Shown here in pieces: positions 1 through 8,868 of a stretch of 64,000 bases of DNA. The stretch comes from Stieleria neptunia. Its GTDB lineage: Bacteria > Planctomycetota > Planctomycetia > Pirellulales > Pirellulaceae. The DNA is taken from assembly GCF_007754155.1 (NCBI RefSeq), contig NZ_CP037423.1:8242938-8306937 (forward strand), given 5' to 3'. Numbering within the stretch: position 1 is the stretch's first letter; each line of letters opens with the position of its first letter. The position numbers and the translations under genes were made by a program. A model generated the notes under the pieces. It ran no database searches, was not told the origin of the DNA, and was given only the letters and a program-made list of their open reading frames with translations.

Positions 1-2
1 GC

Positions 3-728
3 CCCAGCGACCCCGGAGTCGGCTTGCCGGCGTTGGGACGGACCAACTACGCCGCTTGCCTGGGCGATTCAGCCGAACGGGCTCACCAGGGTGCGTGGGG
101 GAACGGTTCGGCACCGCTCGGCCGCCCGAACCAAACACTTTCGATCGAGATCAATGGGGCCGGACGCGGCGTGTTCGTGACCCACAAATCGACGAAGTTC
201 CGTGACATCCTTGACGGGCTTTCCAACACGGTCGCGGCCGGCGAGATCGCGACCGACCTGGGCGACAAAGACACTCGAACGATCGCGACCAACCGTGGGT
301 GGTCCTTCATCCGCAACTTCCCGCCGACCGATTGTGATTCATTGGTCGATCCCGAACGCCCGCGTTTTTGGGCACCGTCCACGGCGACCGTCGGCGCCAC
401 CAGCGGCCGCGGATTCCGCTGGGCTGAGCATATCCCCAACTCGTCCGGTTTCTTCACCGCGTCGCCTCCCAACGACCCGATCTGCACCGAGCAGAACTCC
501 GGCAATTCGGGTTGGTACACCGCGTCCAGCCGACACCAGGGCGGGGCTCATATCCTGATGGCCGACGGTGCGGTCATCTTCATGACCGACTCGGTCGAGT
601 CGGGGGACCAAAATGCGCTCGGCGTCAACGCGTACCGGAATCCAGGCAGCAAGAGTCCGTACGGCTTGTGGGGTGCACTCGGAACCCGCGCCGCAAACGA
701 GACGATTGAAGAGCAGCTGAATCAGTAA
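3..728 (+). CDS. DUF1559 domain protein, C-terminal part (5' truncated)
   Basis: The gene runs in from the left edge; an open frame begins at base 3 (PSDPGVGLPALGRTNYAA), so no start is visible. About 241 residues remain. The part seen is the DUF1559 (SBP_bac_10) C-terminal half: a CPSD-like start, the segment FRDILDGLSNTVAAGE (the domain's typical F-x-DI-DGLSNT motif) and the closing H-x-GGAHILMADGAV-FM block. In planctomycetes these proteins usually begin with a type IV pilin-like N-terminal helix and are exported; that part is outside the window. The function of the family is not established. Confidence in the family is high; the true length is unknown. Confidence 0.9.
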   Translation, partial: PSDPGVGLPALGRTNYAACLGDSAERAHQGAWGNGSAPLGRPNQTLSIEINGAGRGVFVTHKSTKFRDILDGLSNTVAAGEIATDLGDKDTRTIATNRGWSFIRNFPPTDCDSLVDPERPRFWAPSTATVGATSGRGFRWAEHIPNSSGFFTASPPNDPICTEQNSGNSGWYTASSRHQGGAHILMADGAVIFMTDSVESGDQNALGVNAYRNPGSKSPYGLWGALGTRAANETIEEQLNQ

Positions 729-864
729 CAGCGCGTTCGTGGATTGCCGCTCGCGTCCCGGGCGGCAATCTATTTTCTGTCAGATCAAATCAGATCAGAT
801 CAGCGCACGCGTCTGCCGCGTCGCTGCGATCCACGTTTCATTTTCAAACCTTACACCACGTATC

Positions 865-1065
865 ATGTCAAAACTTTTTTACGGACTGATCCTCGCGACT
901 TCGTGCTTGCTGGCCGTCGGATGCGGGAGCGAAGGCACCACCAGCGTCGTCGAGGGGGCCCAGCAATCGGATGTCGACGAGTACAACCGAATACTGCAGG
1001 AAGAGCAGGCCCAAATGAAGGCCGGAATGGAAGCGGCAGCCAAGGAAGGGATCAAGGACTACTAA
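865..1065 (+). CDS. Small predicted lipoprotein (66 aa)
   Basis: A 66-residue protein starting at the ATG at 865. It has a short basic start (MSKLFYG), a hydrophobic stretch and a lipobox-like LLAVGC at residues 15-20, giving a mature lipoprotein of about 47 residues. The mature part is charged and helical-looking (EEQAQMKAGMEAAAKEGIKDY). Small lipoproteins of this kind commonly follow DUF1559 genes in planctomycetes, and this one lies 136 bp after one and 25 bp before the next gene, so the three may be co-transcribed. No function can be given. Longer upstream starts in the same frame would bury the signal sequence and are unlikely. Confidence 0.75.
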   Translation: MSKLFYGLILATSCLLAVGCGSEGTTSVVEGAQQSDVDEYNRILQEEQAQMKAGMEAAAKEGIKDY

Positions 1066-1090
1066 GCACAGAGTGCGAAGAGGTCCTGTC

Positions 1091-4000
1091 ATGAGATCGA
1101 TCATCGAGACGCCCCCGGGCCTCGTCACACTGACGTTCGCGCTGCTGCTCTCGACGGGCTGCGGCGGACCGGGTGATCCTTTGTCACGCCAAGAGACGGA
1201 GGAGACAGAGTCGCCTGAAGCGATGGCGAAGGGCGACTCCCGAGACGCGGCGATCGATCGCATTCGGCATGCCATGGACAGGCGTGAACACGCGACGGCG
1301 GAAAAACTGTCCCGCGCCGCGTTGCTGCGGTATCCCAATGACGTCGCGATCCTTCGCCTGGCTGCCGACGTCGCGTTCGCCACCGGCCAGCCGGCCGTCG
1401 CCGCGGAGCTGGTGGCCGAAGCCGCCGTCGCGGACGGATTCGCCGATGAACAATTGGTCCAAAACGCCGTGCTGGCGTTTGTGGGAACGGGGCGGTTGTT
1501 CGAACTGATCGAGCTGCTGGATCAAGTCGTCGCCGCGTATCCCGAAAGGCATGAATCGCGACGGTTGCTGTTTGATTTTTTGGTCAACGCGGAAGACCAC
1601 CATCGCGCAACCCCGCATGGCAGAATCCTTGTTCGCGAGCGCCAGTTTGATCGCGTCCTGTTGTTTTCGCTCGCCACGATCGAGCAACGCAACATGGAAA
1701 CCCATTCGATGAAGGAGTTGCAAAATCGAAACCCGGACGACCCACGATTGAAAATTGCCGAGGTTCGTTCAAACGTCGACTTGGGGAAATGGAACGAAGT
1801 CGAAGAGACGATTCTCGAAATTCTGCGGCACAGCCCGAATTACACGCCCGCCCAAATTCTGTTCGGTCAGTACATCGTGTATTCGCATCAACTCGATCGG
1901 ATCGGCGAATGGCTGGAGTGCGTCACCGACGAAACCAAAGACCGCTGGCAATACTGGGCACTGCTTGGCGATGTCGCGGGACGAAGGGGAAACCGTGAAC
2001 AGGCCGCCAGGGCCTACCTGGAATCCGTTCGCAAGAACCCGGATGTCGGCGAGGTCCTGGCAAAGCTCGCGCGGACTCTTGAACAACTCCGCCGCAGCGG
2101 AGCGTCGATCGACAAAGCGACCATCACGGCGGTCAATCAACGCGCCCAACTGCTGAGCCGGTTCAGCCAAGAGAAGGAACGACTGTACAAACTCGGAAAT
2201 CGCTCCAACGCGATCATCATCCAAATGTCCAAGACGCTCGTCGAACTGGGACGCTTGTGGGAGGCGGAGGCTTGGACCGCGTACGCGATGACGATCCCAG
2301 ATGACGACGCCGCGTCCGTTCGCGCGATGCGGCAATCGATTGTCGATCGACTCACCGCGGACACCCCTTGGCGACAGGCCCCGCCCCCGCTGCTGGCAAA
2401 CCTGGACCTCCGTCACTATCCGATGCCGGAGACCGACCTGATCGCAAGTCCGACGTCGAACCGATCGGACGCACTGATCCGACCGTCGGTCAAACCGGTA
2501 TTGCGGGACGAGACGGAAGCATTGGGCTTGGTCACCGAAGCCAACGCCCGGTGGCATCGTCGCGAAGCGGACGGGGTTCCCTTGTATGCGCAGATGGAAT
2601 CGGGGGGCTGCGCCGTCGACTACGACCTCGACGGATGGCCCGATCTGTATGTCGCCGCCGCGGGCGGCACGCCCGGACAATTCGATTCGCCCAATAATTC
2701 GATGTTTCGCAATCTGGGGGGCCGCTTTGCCGACGTGACGCACACGACAGACGCCGGCGACACGGGTTTCGCCCAGGGAGTCACGTTCGGCGACGTCAAT
2801 GAGGATGGGTTCCCCGATTTGGCCGTCCTCAACTACGGGACGGATCGAATCCTGATCAACAACGGTGACGGCACGTTTTCCCCGCGAGACAACTGGCTTT
2901 CGACCGATCGCGAATCCCCGTGGTCGACCAGCGGGGCGATCGCCGATCTGGACGGCGACGGCATCTCGGACTTCATTTGCCTGAAGTATTGCGCGGGAAT
3001 GGATGCCGCCACCGTCACCTGTCGCAAGGAGGACGGCGCGGTCAGCCCCTGCCTGCCGACAAAATTTGCCGCCGATCGAGATGCGTTCTTTCGAGGGCGG
3101 CCGCGGGGAGGATTTGAGGAGGTCACGGACCGCTGGGCGGCGGCACCATTGCAGCCCGGACGCGGGTTGGGACTGGTCGTCGGTGATCTGGACGCGACGG
3201 ACGGCATCGATGTGTTTGTGGCCAATGACATGACCCATAACCATTTCTGGACCTTCAACCGGCAAGACGGAATGAAGGAGTCGGCCACGTTGCGTGGGCT
3301 GGCGGTCGACGCCCGCTTCCGACCGCAGGCTTGCATGGGTATCGCGACCGCGGATTTGGATACCGACGGCGACATCGATCTGTTCGTGACGAATTTTGAA
3401 CAGGAACACAACACCTTCTATGAACAAACCGAACGCGGAATTTGGGCCGACCGAACGGCGCTACGGGGACTGGTGGACGTCAGTTTTTCACAACTCGGGT
3501 TCGGCACCCAAGCGGTTGACTTTGACAACGATGCGAACCTTGAACTGGCGATCGCCAACGGGCATGTTTACCAAGACGCGGAACCGCCATCGAGCTACGC
3601 CCAGCAGATGCAAGTGCTCCACCGCGTGTCGGGTTCCCGCTTTGAGGCGTTTGAGTTTGATGCGTCGGAGGGCTACGTGGGGCGAGAGCATGTTGGCCGC
3701 GCGATGTGGACACTCGATGCCGATCGCGACGGCCGCAACGATTTGGCGATCACCCACCAGACCGAGCCGTTCACGGTCCTGATGAACCGGACCCCCGTCG
3801 ATCATCATTGGGTCCGATTTCGCCTGGTCGGTGTGGATTGCTCGCGTGATGCGGTCGGAGCGACGGTGACCATCCAAACCGATCACCTCACCCGACTGGC
3901 CCCGCTGGTTGCCGGTGACGGCTTTTACTGTGCGAATGAACGTTTGATTCACTTCGGTTTGGGGCCAGACCACCGGCATGACGACTCGATCAGCGTCTCG

Positions 4001-4129
4001 GTCAAGTGGCCGGACGCGAGCGAAGACCACTATCAACTGGGCCAAGATCAAACCTATCTGATCGTCCAGGGCGACGACCACGCGTTCGCGGTCGCACGGG
4101 AATCGCAGAGTCTCGGCTCTGGGATGTAG
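1091..4129 (+). CDS. Secreted TPR + VCBS (FG-GAP) + ASPIC/UnbV (CRTAC1-type) protein
   Basis: About 1012 residues. The ATG at 1091 is preferred over an in-frame GTG at 1073, because it has an AGAGG sequence about 7 bases upstream and puts the signal sequence (lipobox-like LLLSTGC) at the N-terminus. Residues ~40-400 are helical, TPR-like repeats. Residues ~490-880 hold VCBS/FG-GAP repeats with calcium-loop motifs (DYDLDGWPDLYVA, DVNEDGFPDLAV, DLDGDGISDF, DTDGDIDLFVTNF). Residues ~900-990 match the ASPIC/UnbV domain (GVDCSRDAVGATV, ERLIHFGLG, VKWPDAS). Such CRTAC1-like proteins are exported or surface-attached beta-propellers, frequent in planctomycetes; substrate unknown. The TPR region fused in front is the less usual part. 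Confidence 0.9.
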   Translation: MRSIIETPPGLVTLTFALLLSTGCGGPGDPLSRQETEETESPEAMAKGDSRDAAIDRIRHAMDRREHATAEKLSRAALLRYPNDVAILRLAADVAFATGQPAVAAELVAEAAVADGFADEQLVQNAVLAFVGTGRLFELIELLDQVVAAYPERHESRRLLFDFLVNAEDHHRATPHGRILVRERQFDRVLLFSLATIEQRNMETHSMKELQNRNPDDPRLKIAEVRSNVDLGKWNEVEETILEILRHSPNYTPAQILFGQYIVYSHQLDRIGEWLECVTDETKDRWQYWALLGDVAGRRGNREQAARAYLESVRKNPDVGEVLAKLARTLEQLRRSGASIDKATITAVNQRAQLLSRFSQEKERLYKLGNRSNAIIIQMSKTLVELGRLWEAEAWTAYAMTIPDDDAASVRAMRQSIVDRLTADTPWRQAPPPLLANLDLRHYPMPETDLIASPTSNRSDALIRPSVKPVLRDETEALGLVTEANARWHRREADGVPLYAQMESGGCAVDYDLDGWPDLYVAAAGGTPGQFDSPNNSMFRNLGGRFADVTHTTDAGDTGFAQGVTFGDVNEDGFPDLAVLNYGTDRILINNGDGTFSPRDNWLSTDRESPWSTSGAIADLDGDGISDFICLKYCAGMDAATVTCRKEDGAVSPCLPTKFAADRDAFFRGRPRGGFEEVTDRWAAAPLQPGRGLGLVVGDLDATDGIDVFVANDMTHNHFWTFNRQDGMKESATLRGLAVDARFRPQACMGIATADLDTDGDIDLFVTNFEQEHNTFYEQTERGIWADRTALRGLVDVSFSQLGFGTQAVDFDNDANLELAIANGHVYQDAEPPSSYAQQMQVLHRVSGSRFEAFEFDASEGYVGREHVGRAMWTLDADRDGRNDLAITHQTEPFTVLMNRTPVDHHWVRFRLVGVDCSRDAVGATVTIQTDHLTRLAPLVAGDGFYCANERLIHFGLGPDHRHDDSISVSVKWPDASEDHYQLGQDQTYLIVQGDDHAFAVARESQSLGSGM

Positions 4130-4231
4130 GTGCGTCATCGGTGTGGCAATGCCAACACAAGATGATTAGACGCTTGAGCCGATGACTTAGAAAATCCCCG
4201 ACTCTAACGTTTCCTATGTTTATTCGTGATC

Positions 4232-4606
4232 AGGCCCGGAGGGCTGGCACAATGTTTGCCGGTCGCGTCAGCCACCGGAAGAGAATGACTTCGATCACGG
4301 AGGCCTGAAAGGCCGGCACATTCCGTCAACTGAACCGCGGGATTAACCAGAAGCGGGGATCTTGTGTCGGCCCGCTGGGCCTCACAGACTCCTCGAAACC
4401 ATTTCCGGTGGCTCACGCCCAATGCCATCTACTTTGACGCCAAGCGGGGTGTCTTTGTTAGCGGTAGGGCGCGAGCCCTCCGGTCTTTCACGGTGTTTTT
4501 GAAGCGCAACCGGACGGCTCGCGCCGTTCCGCTAACACCTCTAGTGCCAAAGTAGATGACATTGGGCTCACGCCACCGGCATCCAGTCTGTCGACCCTCC
4601 GGGTCT
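4232..4606. repeat. Family C palindromic repeat, split by a nested element
   Basis: The left part (AGGCCCGGAGGGCTGGCACA followed by a GCGTCAGCCACCGG block) and the right part (CCACCGGCATCCAG... CCCTCCGGGTCT, ending near 4606) are arms of the same imperfect inverted repeat found intact at 45576-45789. The centre, CCGGTGGC-TCAC-GCCACCGG, is interrupted by the element at 4420-4564. No gene is seen from 4130 to 5052. Confidence 0.7.
4420..4564. mobile_element. MITE-like element (family A), 145 bp, with TIRs and a 10 bp direct repeat
   Basis: Seen directly: 17 bp terminal inverted repeats (CAATGCCATCTACTTTG at the left; the right end reads the same on the other strand with one mismatch). Inside are two more palindromic blocks (GCGGTAGGGCGCGAGCCC and GACGGCTCGCGCCGTTCCGC). 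The 10-mer GGCTCACGCC is present at 4410-4419 and again at 4565-4574, as expected of a target site duplication. It carries no gene, so movement would depend on a transposase elsewhere. Confidence 0.7.
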
Positions 4607-5052
4607 AACCGACTTCGCTCGAAAAGGGAACGGGCTCAAAAAGCAAACGCACCTCATTGGTGCACTACGAAACATCCAAAGGCGCACGACTCCCAAGCAT
4701 CGCCGCGTCGTGCGTTTGGTCGGATTCGTCTTTGAGTCAAAGAAAAACAATCTCGATCACACGACGCAAGTGACGGGGGAGTCGTGCGCCGGTGAATCAC
4801 CCGATGGGCCACAAGAGATCAAGACGGTTGTCGCACCAAAACGCTGACGACCTATGGCCAGGGGATAAAAGACTCTGGCGTCAGCCTTACGGCCCGCAGC
4901 CCCAAGTAACTTCAGCCCACCGCGAACGCAAGTCGACCATCGCAGCGGTTAACCATTCGATTATGTTCAACGCCCCCAGTTATCATTGCGATGAGCAATG
5001 CGCGACGGCCCGGAAGGGCCATCGTCCCCGGTTGCACCGACAGCACGGGCCA
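4607..5052. other. Intergenic stretch without a supported gene
   Basis: No reading frame here has a convincing start, composition or family motif. The stretch separates the end of the VCBS protein gene from the convergent DUF1559 gene. Short inverted pieces (CGCACGACTCCC near 4682 and GGGGAGTCGTGCGCC near 4779) look like decayed palindromic repeat. Confidence 0.5.
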
Positions 5053-6555
5053 TCACTCGTACGGTTCCTTTCCGTTTCGGGTGAACCGTCCCCAGAGTGA
5101 TTGGCCTAAGGACTGGGGTTTGATCCAGTGAACCGATCCGTCGCCGTGAACCACAACCGCCTCGTCGCCGAAGTGGCCTCCGAGCACTTCATCCAGGTTC
5201 GATTGCGACGGCGTCGGATTGGCAGGCTTAGTCCAGATCTCGGCGTGTTTGTCGGACGTTTCGAACACCATGATCGTGTTCGAGAGTCCGTCGATGATGT
5301 CGCGGAACTTGGGCTCGTCGCCGTCGAAAAACAGTCCCTCGCCGACAGGGATGGCAACGGTCGAACGGTTTCCATTTGCGGCGGATGCATCGACGGCAAA
5401 GACATCCGGCATTTGATCCGCAAGCGGACGGTTGTGTTCGCTGTCCCACGGTTCGTTCAGACGAAACGATTGATAAAGCTTGTATTCGGCTTTGCCCAGG
5501 AACGGCAACAACGCGACTCGCCAACTGAGTAGCGGTTTGCTGCTTTTGTCGGCGATCACGGGAGAAGGGAGTCGGCTATAGGCGGAGTGATAGTTGTGCA
5601 ATCCCAACGCAATCCGTCGCAGTCGCGCGTTTGCGATTTTCCGTCTCGCCTCCATCGACCAGGTCTGCAATTGGCGGCTCCCCGCATCGGCACCCAACTG
5701 TATTCGGAGGGTGCGATCATTGACATCGCTGCTTTTTTGGATCTCAAGCGGCGCGGAAATCCGCTCCTGGAGGCTTTTGCGAATCGCGGTTTTTGTCGCG
5801 CTGGCGTCTTCGCCGTCGGCGACGTGAAAGATGAATTCGATGCCCGCCGCTCCGGCCGGATAGGCAGCGCCGGAGATCCAATCCACTTCGGCAAGCTGAT
5901 TGGTATCGATGGGGAACAAGCGTTCCAGATCGGCAAGACCGAACTCCTTGATCGACCGTCGACGATCAGCATTGAGATAAACGGCAAACTGCAGAGGCGC
6001 CGGATCGAGAGCCGAGAAGGCGGCGCGGAAAACTTTCCGGGCTTCGGACGGCTTCCCTAAACGATCAAAGTTTAACCTCGCCAGATTGCCGGCGACCATG
6101 GCTGACCCGACCTTCTTGGTCTGCCCCAAGCCGTCGCCACCATCACCCACCGCCACCGTCTGATCCGTGTCTGCGGACATGACAACGATTGGATCGCGAG
6201 TGAATGGCACCTGGCTCGTCTCGGACGCACTGAACAGCAGATAGGCTTCCGTCAAATCCTTCATTTCCAAGACAGGATCGATCGCCTTCCGCGTGTGCTC
6301 GGGCAAGGAGTTTCCGGCCAACCGCAGATAAGCCGATTCGGCGTCCGGCAATTGGTGGAACGATTGGGGGTCGATGCGAACAATCGCGATCGCGTTTTCA
6401 TCGACGACGGAAAGTACGGTGGATGGATCCACCGCGTTGGCCGTCACTGCGATCGCGTTCAATGAGCAGACTGCACCGACAATCGCACCCATCCAACGGA
6501 CGCTTCGGCATGCCGCATGATCTTTCGGACTCCAACGACAAGATATTGAATGCAT
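5053..6555 (-). CDS. Secreted protein with C-terminal DUF1559 domain
   Basis: 500 residues. The start at 6555 has a strong AAGGAG site six bases upstream and overlaps the stop of the upstream gene by one base (TAATG), so the two are translationally coupled. The N-terminus holds a hydrophobic segment (MGAIVGAVCSLNAIAVTANA), consistent with export. Residues ~35-290 form an uncharacterised N-terminal region. Residues ~300-490 carry the DUF1559 signature: LRRIALGLHNYHSAYSRLP, LLSWRVALLPFL, FRLNEPWDSEHN, FRDIIDGLSNTIMVFE and a closing HFGDEAVVVHGDGSVHWI. It lacks the usual pilin-like methylation segment at the N-terminus; the DUF1559 part is joined to another module. Function unknown. Confidence 0.88.
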   Translation of the reverse strand: MHSISCRWSPKDHAACRSVRWMGAIVGAVCSLNAIAVTANAVDPSTVLSVVDENAIAIVRIDPQSFHQLPDAESAYLRLAGNSLPEHTRKAIDPVLEMKDLTEAYLLFSASETSQVPFTRDPIVVMSADTDQTVAVGDGGDGLGQTKKVGSAMVAGNLARLNFDRLGKPSEARKVFRAAFSALDPAPLQFAVYLNADRRRSIKEFGLADLERLFPIDTNQLAEVDWISGAAYPAGAAGIEFIFHVADGEDASATKTAIRKSLQERISAPLEIQKSSDVNDRTLRIQLGADAGSRQLQTWSMEARRKIANARLRRIALGLHNYHSAYSRLPSPVIADKSSKPLLSWRVALLPFLGKAEYKLYQSFRLNEPWDSEHNRPLADQMPDVFAVDASAANGNRSTVAIPVGEGLFFDGDEPKFRDIIDGLSNTIMVFETSDKHAEIWTKPANPTPSQSNLDEVLGGHFGDEAVVVHGDGSVHWIKPQSLGQSLWGRFTRNGKEPYE

Positions 6556-8063
6556 TATAAATCTCCTTGTGTGCGGATTTCGATTTCAATCGGACGGAAT
6601 GACAATTTGGCGGACGGTTCATCTTCGGTGGCAATTCGGATCGTCGATCCATCGCGAGAATACGTAAACGGTGTTCCAGTGGCGGGATCGTTGGGAACCG
6701 GCAGAACCTCGATTTCATCGATCGAGGCGGGCAGTTCGCCGCCGTGAGAAGCGGCGTGATCTCGGAGGGCTTCGATCACTCGCAACGCTGCAACCTTCCG
6801 TTGAACGTTTGCTTGCCGATGAACAACGGTTTGGATGGAACTGCCGAGCATTTCATCGACGGGTAGCGCCGGCGGAGTCGGCGCGTCCGCGTCGGATTCT
6901 TGCCGCAGACCTGCCAAGGCGATCGACGTCGGCTGGTAGGCCCAACGCACCATGTTCTGAATCTTTCGTTGATGCGCGTTGTAGCTCTGCACCGCGATCG
7001 CCTGAGCGACCGAGAACGCTTCGACTTGGGCTGCCGGATAGCCTGCCCGGATCAAACTTGCCTTTGCCTTGGGGTATGCCTCCATGACCAGAAGTCCCAA
7101 GGCGGGGCGTGAGCGATTGCGATTGCCGCCGAACAGATCGGATCGATCCCAGAAATCGCGCAGGGCATCGGTCCAATGATCCGTGGACCACTCGACGAAA
7201 CACCGGTTGTTTCGGCGTTTGAAAGTCGATTGAGATTCGTCCTGGGATGGATCATCGCGATCGGGTTGCCGCTGCACGATTTGCCTGGCCTGGGCAAACA
7301 GTGGATAAGTGGATTCAAGACCAATCAACTCGGCATCAAGCCCCGGACGTAGATCGACCAGCGGGTCCGGCAGTTCGGCTAATGCCCAGGCGAGATTAGG
7401 AGCGTTGGCTTGCTGCACCCAATCGAACAGACAATCAGCCATCATGTCTTCGATCCCGATTGCCACGAGTGTGCAAACCAACGTGTCTCCTTGAGCGACA
7501 TGTTTTGCCAACGCAAATCCCAGCTGCAGTGATTCCACCGCATCGTCGAAACGCCCTTCGGCGATTTGGTACTTGACCCGTAACACAATCAGCCGCGAGT
7601 ACGATCGTGCACGTTGAACTTCCGGCAGCAAAATTTCAAAGTACGGCTCGTCGGTATTGAGCAGTTGCCAGTCACAATGCCGTGAGCGGGCTGCTTTCTG
7701 GAGCGACCCGAACACGCCACGGTCGACGGGCTGACTGCCGAGCCATTTGAATTGTGAATGGTCTTCGGCCAATTCATTCGGGGACAAGTTGACCAGTTCA
7801 CCGATTTTGCTCCACAGATCATGGTTCTGCAGTAACGCTTGTTGCTCCGCGTAGACCTGTCCATACCAGACCACCGCATTGCCGGGGATCTGATCCCTGA
7901 GCTGCGGCAACAGTGAATGCGTCAGTGGCGGATCGGCGACTGCCATGGGGCGAACCACGAGCGTCTGCGAATCGACTTCTTGCGCATACGACTTGGTAGT
8001 CGTGGACAAGCAGGTCATACCAATCACGCAAACGAGCAGCCCGCGTATGAATCTCAATCTCAT
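6555..8063 (-). CDS. Secreted hypothetical protein, coupled to the DUF1559 protein
   Basis: About 502 residues. The ATG at 8063 is chosen because a GAAGGA site lies eight bases upstream; an in-frame ATG at 8078 has none. The N-terminus (MRLRFIRGLLVCVIGMTCLSTTTKSYAQE) is a clear signal peptide. The body is helical, with no motif I recognise. The last ~70 residues (RVIEALRDHAASHGGELPAS..., TGTPFTYSRDG) resemble the C-terminal pattern found in planctomycete proteins that carry pilin-like or DUF1559-like tails. Its stop overlaps the next start by one base, so the pair probably works together in the periplasm. Function unknown. Confidence 0.8.
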   Translation of the reverse strand: MRLRFIRGLLVCVIGMTCLSTTTKSYAQEVDSQTLVVRPMAVADPPLTHSLLPQLRDQIPGNAVVWYGQVYAEQQALLQNHDLWSKIGELVNLSPNELAEDHSQFKWLGSQPVDRGVFGSLQKAARSRHCDWQLLNTDEPYFEILLPEVQRARSYSRLIVLRVKYQIAEGRFDDAVESLQLGFALAKHVAQGDTLVCTLVAIGIEDMMADCLFDWVQQANAPNLAWALAELPDPLVDLRPGLDAELIGLESTYPLFAQARQIVQRQPDRDDPSQDESQSTFKRRNNRCFVEWSTDHWTDALRDFWDRSDLFGGNRNRSRPALGLLVMEAYPKAKASLIRAGYPAAQVEAFSVAQAIAVQSYNAHQRKIQNMVRWAYQPTSIALAGLRQESDADAPTPPALPVDEMLGSSIQTVVHRQANVQRKVAALRVIEALRDHAASHGGELPASIDEIEVLPVPNDPATGTPFTYSRDGSTIRIATEDEPSAKLSFRPIEIEIRTQGDL

Positions 8064-8118
8064 TGTGATGTCCTTCATTAAAAGTGGTTCAAGGCACTCG
8101 TGCTTTGTCTGTCTTTAG

Positions 8119-8188
8119 AAGTGGGGTAAGCTTCCAGCTTGCCGTCTCGTTTCACTCGTGAAACGCAAGCTGGAAGCTTACGCCACTT
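8119..8188. repeat. Family B inverted repeat (hairpin)
   Basis: Two 24 bp arms (8119-8142 and 8165-8188) read AAGTGGGGTAAGCTTCCAGC... and its complement, with an inner CGTTTCAC/GTGAAACG stem. Near-identical single arms occur near 14915, 14947, 21960, 22215 and 39101. The element lies between a gene start (8063) and a gene end (8224) on the minus strand, so it could also act as a transcript end. Confidence 0.75.
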
Positions 8189-8223
8189 TCTTGCTGACCC
8201 TAAAACTTAGCGTTGGCGCAGTA

Positions 8224-8862
8224 CTAGGAACTTCGCTCAACTTCACGGAGCAGCGCGTGGCGAAGTGGCAAAGAAACCTTCGCCGGCGGTGGTGGCCCGG
8301 CGGAACGTTCTCCCCCGTTGACCGAAACGGATTGAAAATCGTCGTCCACGCGGGGACGATAAAGCGAACGGGTGCCGAGCACGCCGCCCAACGACAGCGT
8401 CCGGTCGAGCGGATCGGTCGAGACCAACGCTCCCGCAGCAATCGGCTCGCTTCGAGATTTCGTCTTGGGGCGTGAATCCAACGACGGTTGGAGGCTCGTC
8501 TCGGCAGTCGGGGAAACCCGCGGACCGGCGGTTTGGGGCCCTCCCATGCCGTCGCGAGCGTCTCGCGTAGACATCAGGATGATCAGACTTGCCGCCAGTG
8601 CACCGACCATGCCGCCGACAACGGCGGAACCGCCACTGAGACGGCGCGATCGAGTTTGTCTTTCGCCAGCCTGCTCGGATGACGCAACGAGTGGTGTTGC
8701 TTGCCCCTGTCGGTATCCGTCCTGGAAACCGGCGCGATACACCAATTGATCCGTGTCGAATCCCTTGGGCGTCAATGACCGAAGCGAATCCTCGACACGC
8801 GTTTGCTCTCCGTCACCGACCTCGTTTTCGGTCGGATCCGGCAATGGGTCTGGAAGGGTCAT
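8224..8862 (-). CDS. One-pass membrane protein encoded beside an ECF sigma factor
   Basis: 212 residues. Residues 1-70 are acidic and contain LRSLTPKGFDTDQLVYRAGFQDGY, resembling the L-LTP...D.D-L-Y-AG motif found in planctomycete proteins encoded next to sigma factors. One transmembrane segment follows (GGSAVVGGMVGALAASLIIL, ~80-100), then a disordered tail. It starts six bases after the sigma gene stop, so the two form an operon. The arrangement (short cytoplasmic part, one membrane span) suggests an anti-sigma-like or anchoring role, but no zinc-binding or other anti-sigma motif is visible; that role is inferred from context only. Confidence 0.75.
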   Translation of the reverse strand: MTLPDPLPDPTENEVGDGEQTRVEDSLRSLTPKGFDTDQLVYRAGFQDGYRQGQATPLVASSEQAGERQTRSRRLSGGSAVVGGMVGALAASLIILMSTRDARDGMGGPQTAGPRVSPTAETSLQPSLDSRPKTKSRSEPIAAGALVSTDPLDRTLSLGGVLGTRSLYRPRVDDDFQSVSVNGGERSAGPPPPAKVSLPLRHALLREVERSS

Positions 8863-8868
8863 TTCGAA

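Noticed and set aside
1769..3427. 552-residue frame on the minus strand inside the VCBS gene
   Set aside because: It lies fully antisense to a gene with clear domains. Its composition (Arg, Gly, Val, Asp-rich) is what the complement of that gene would give.
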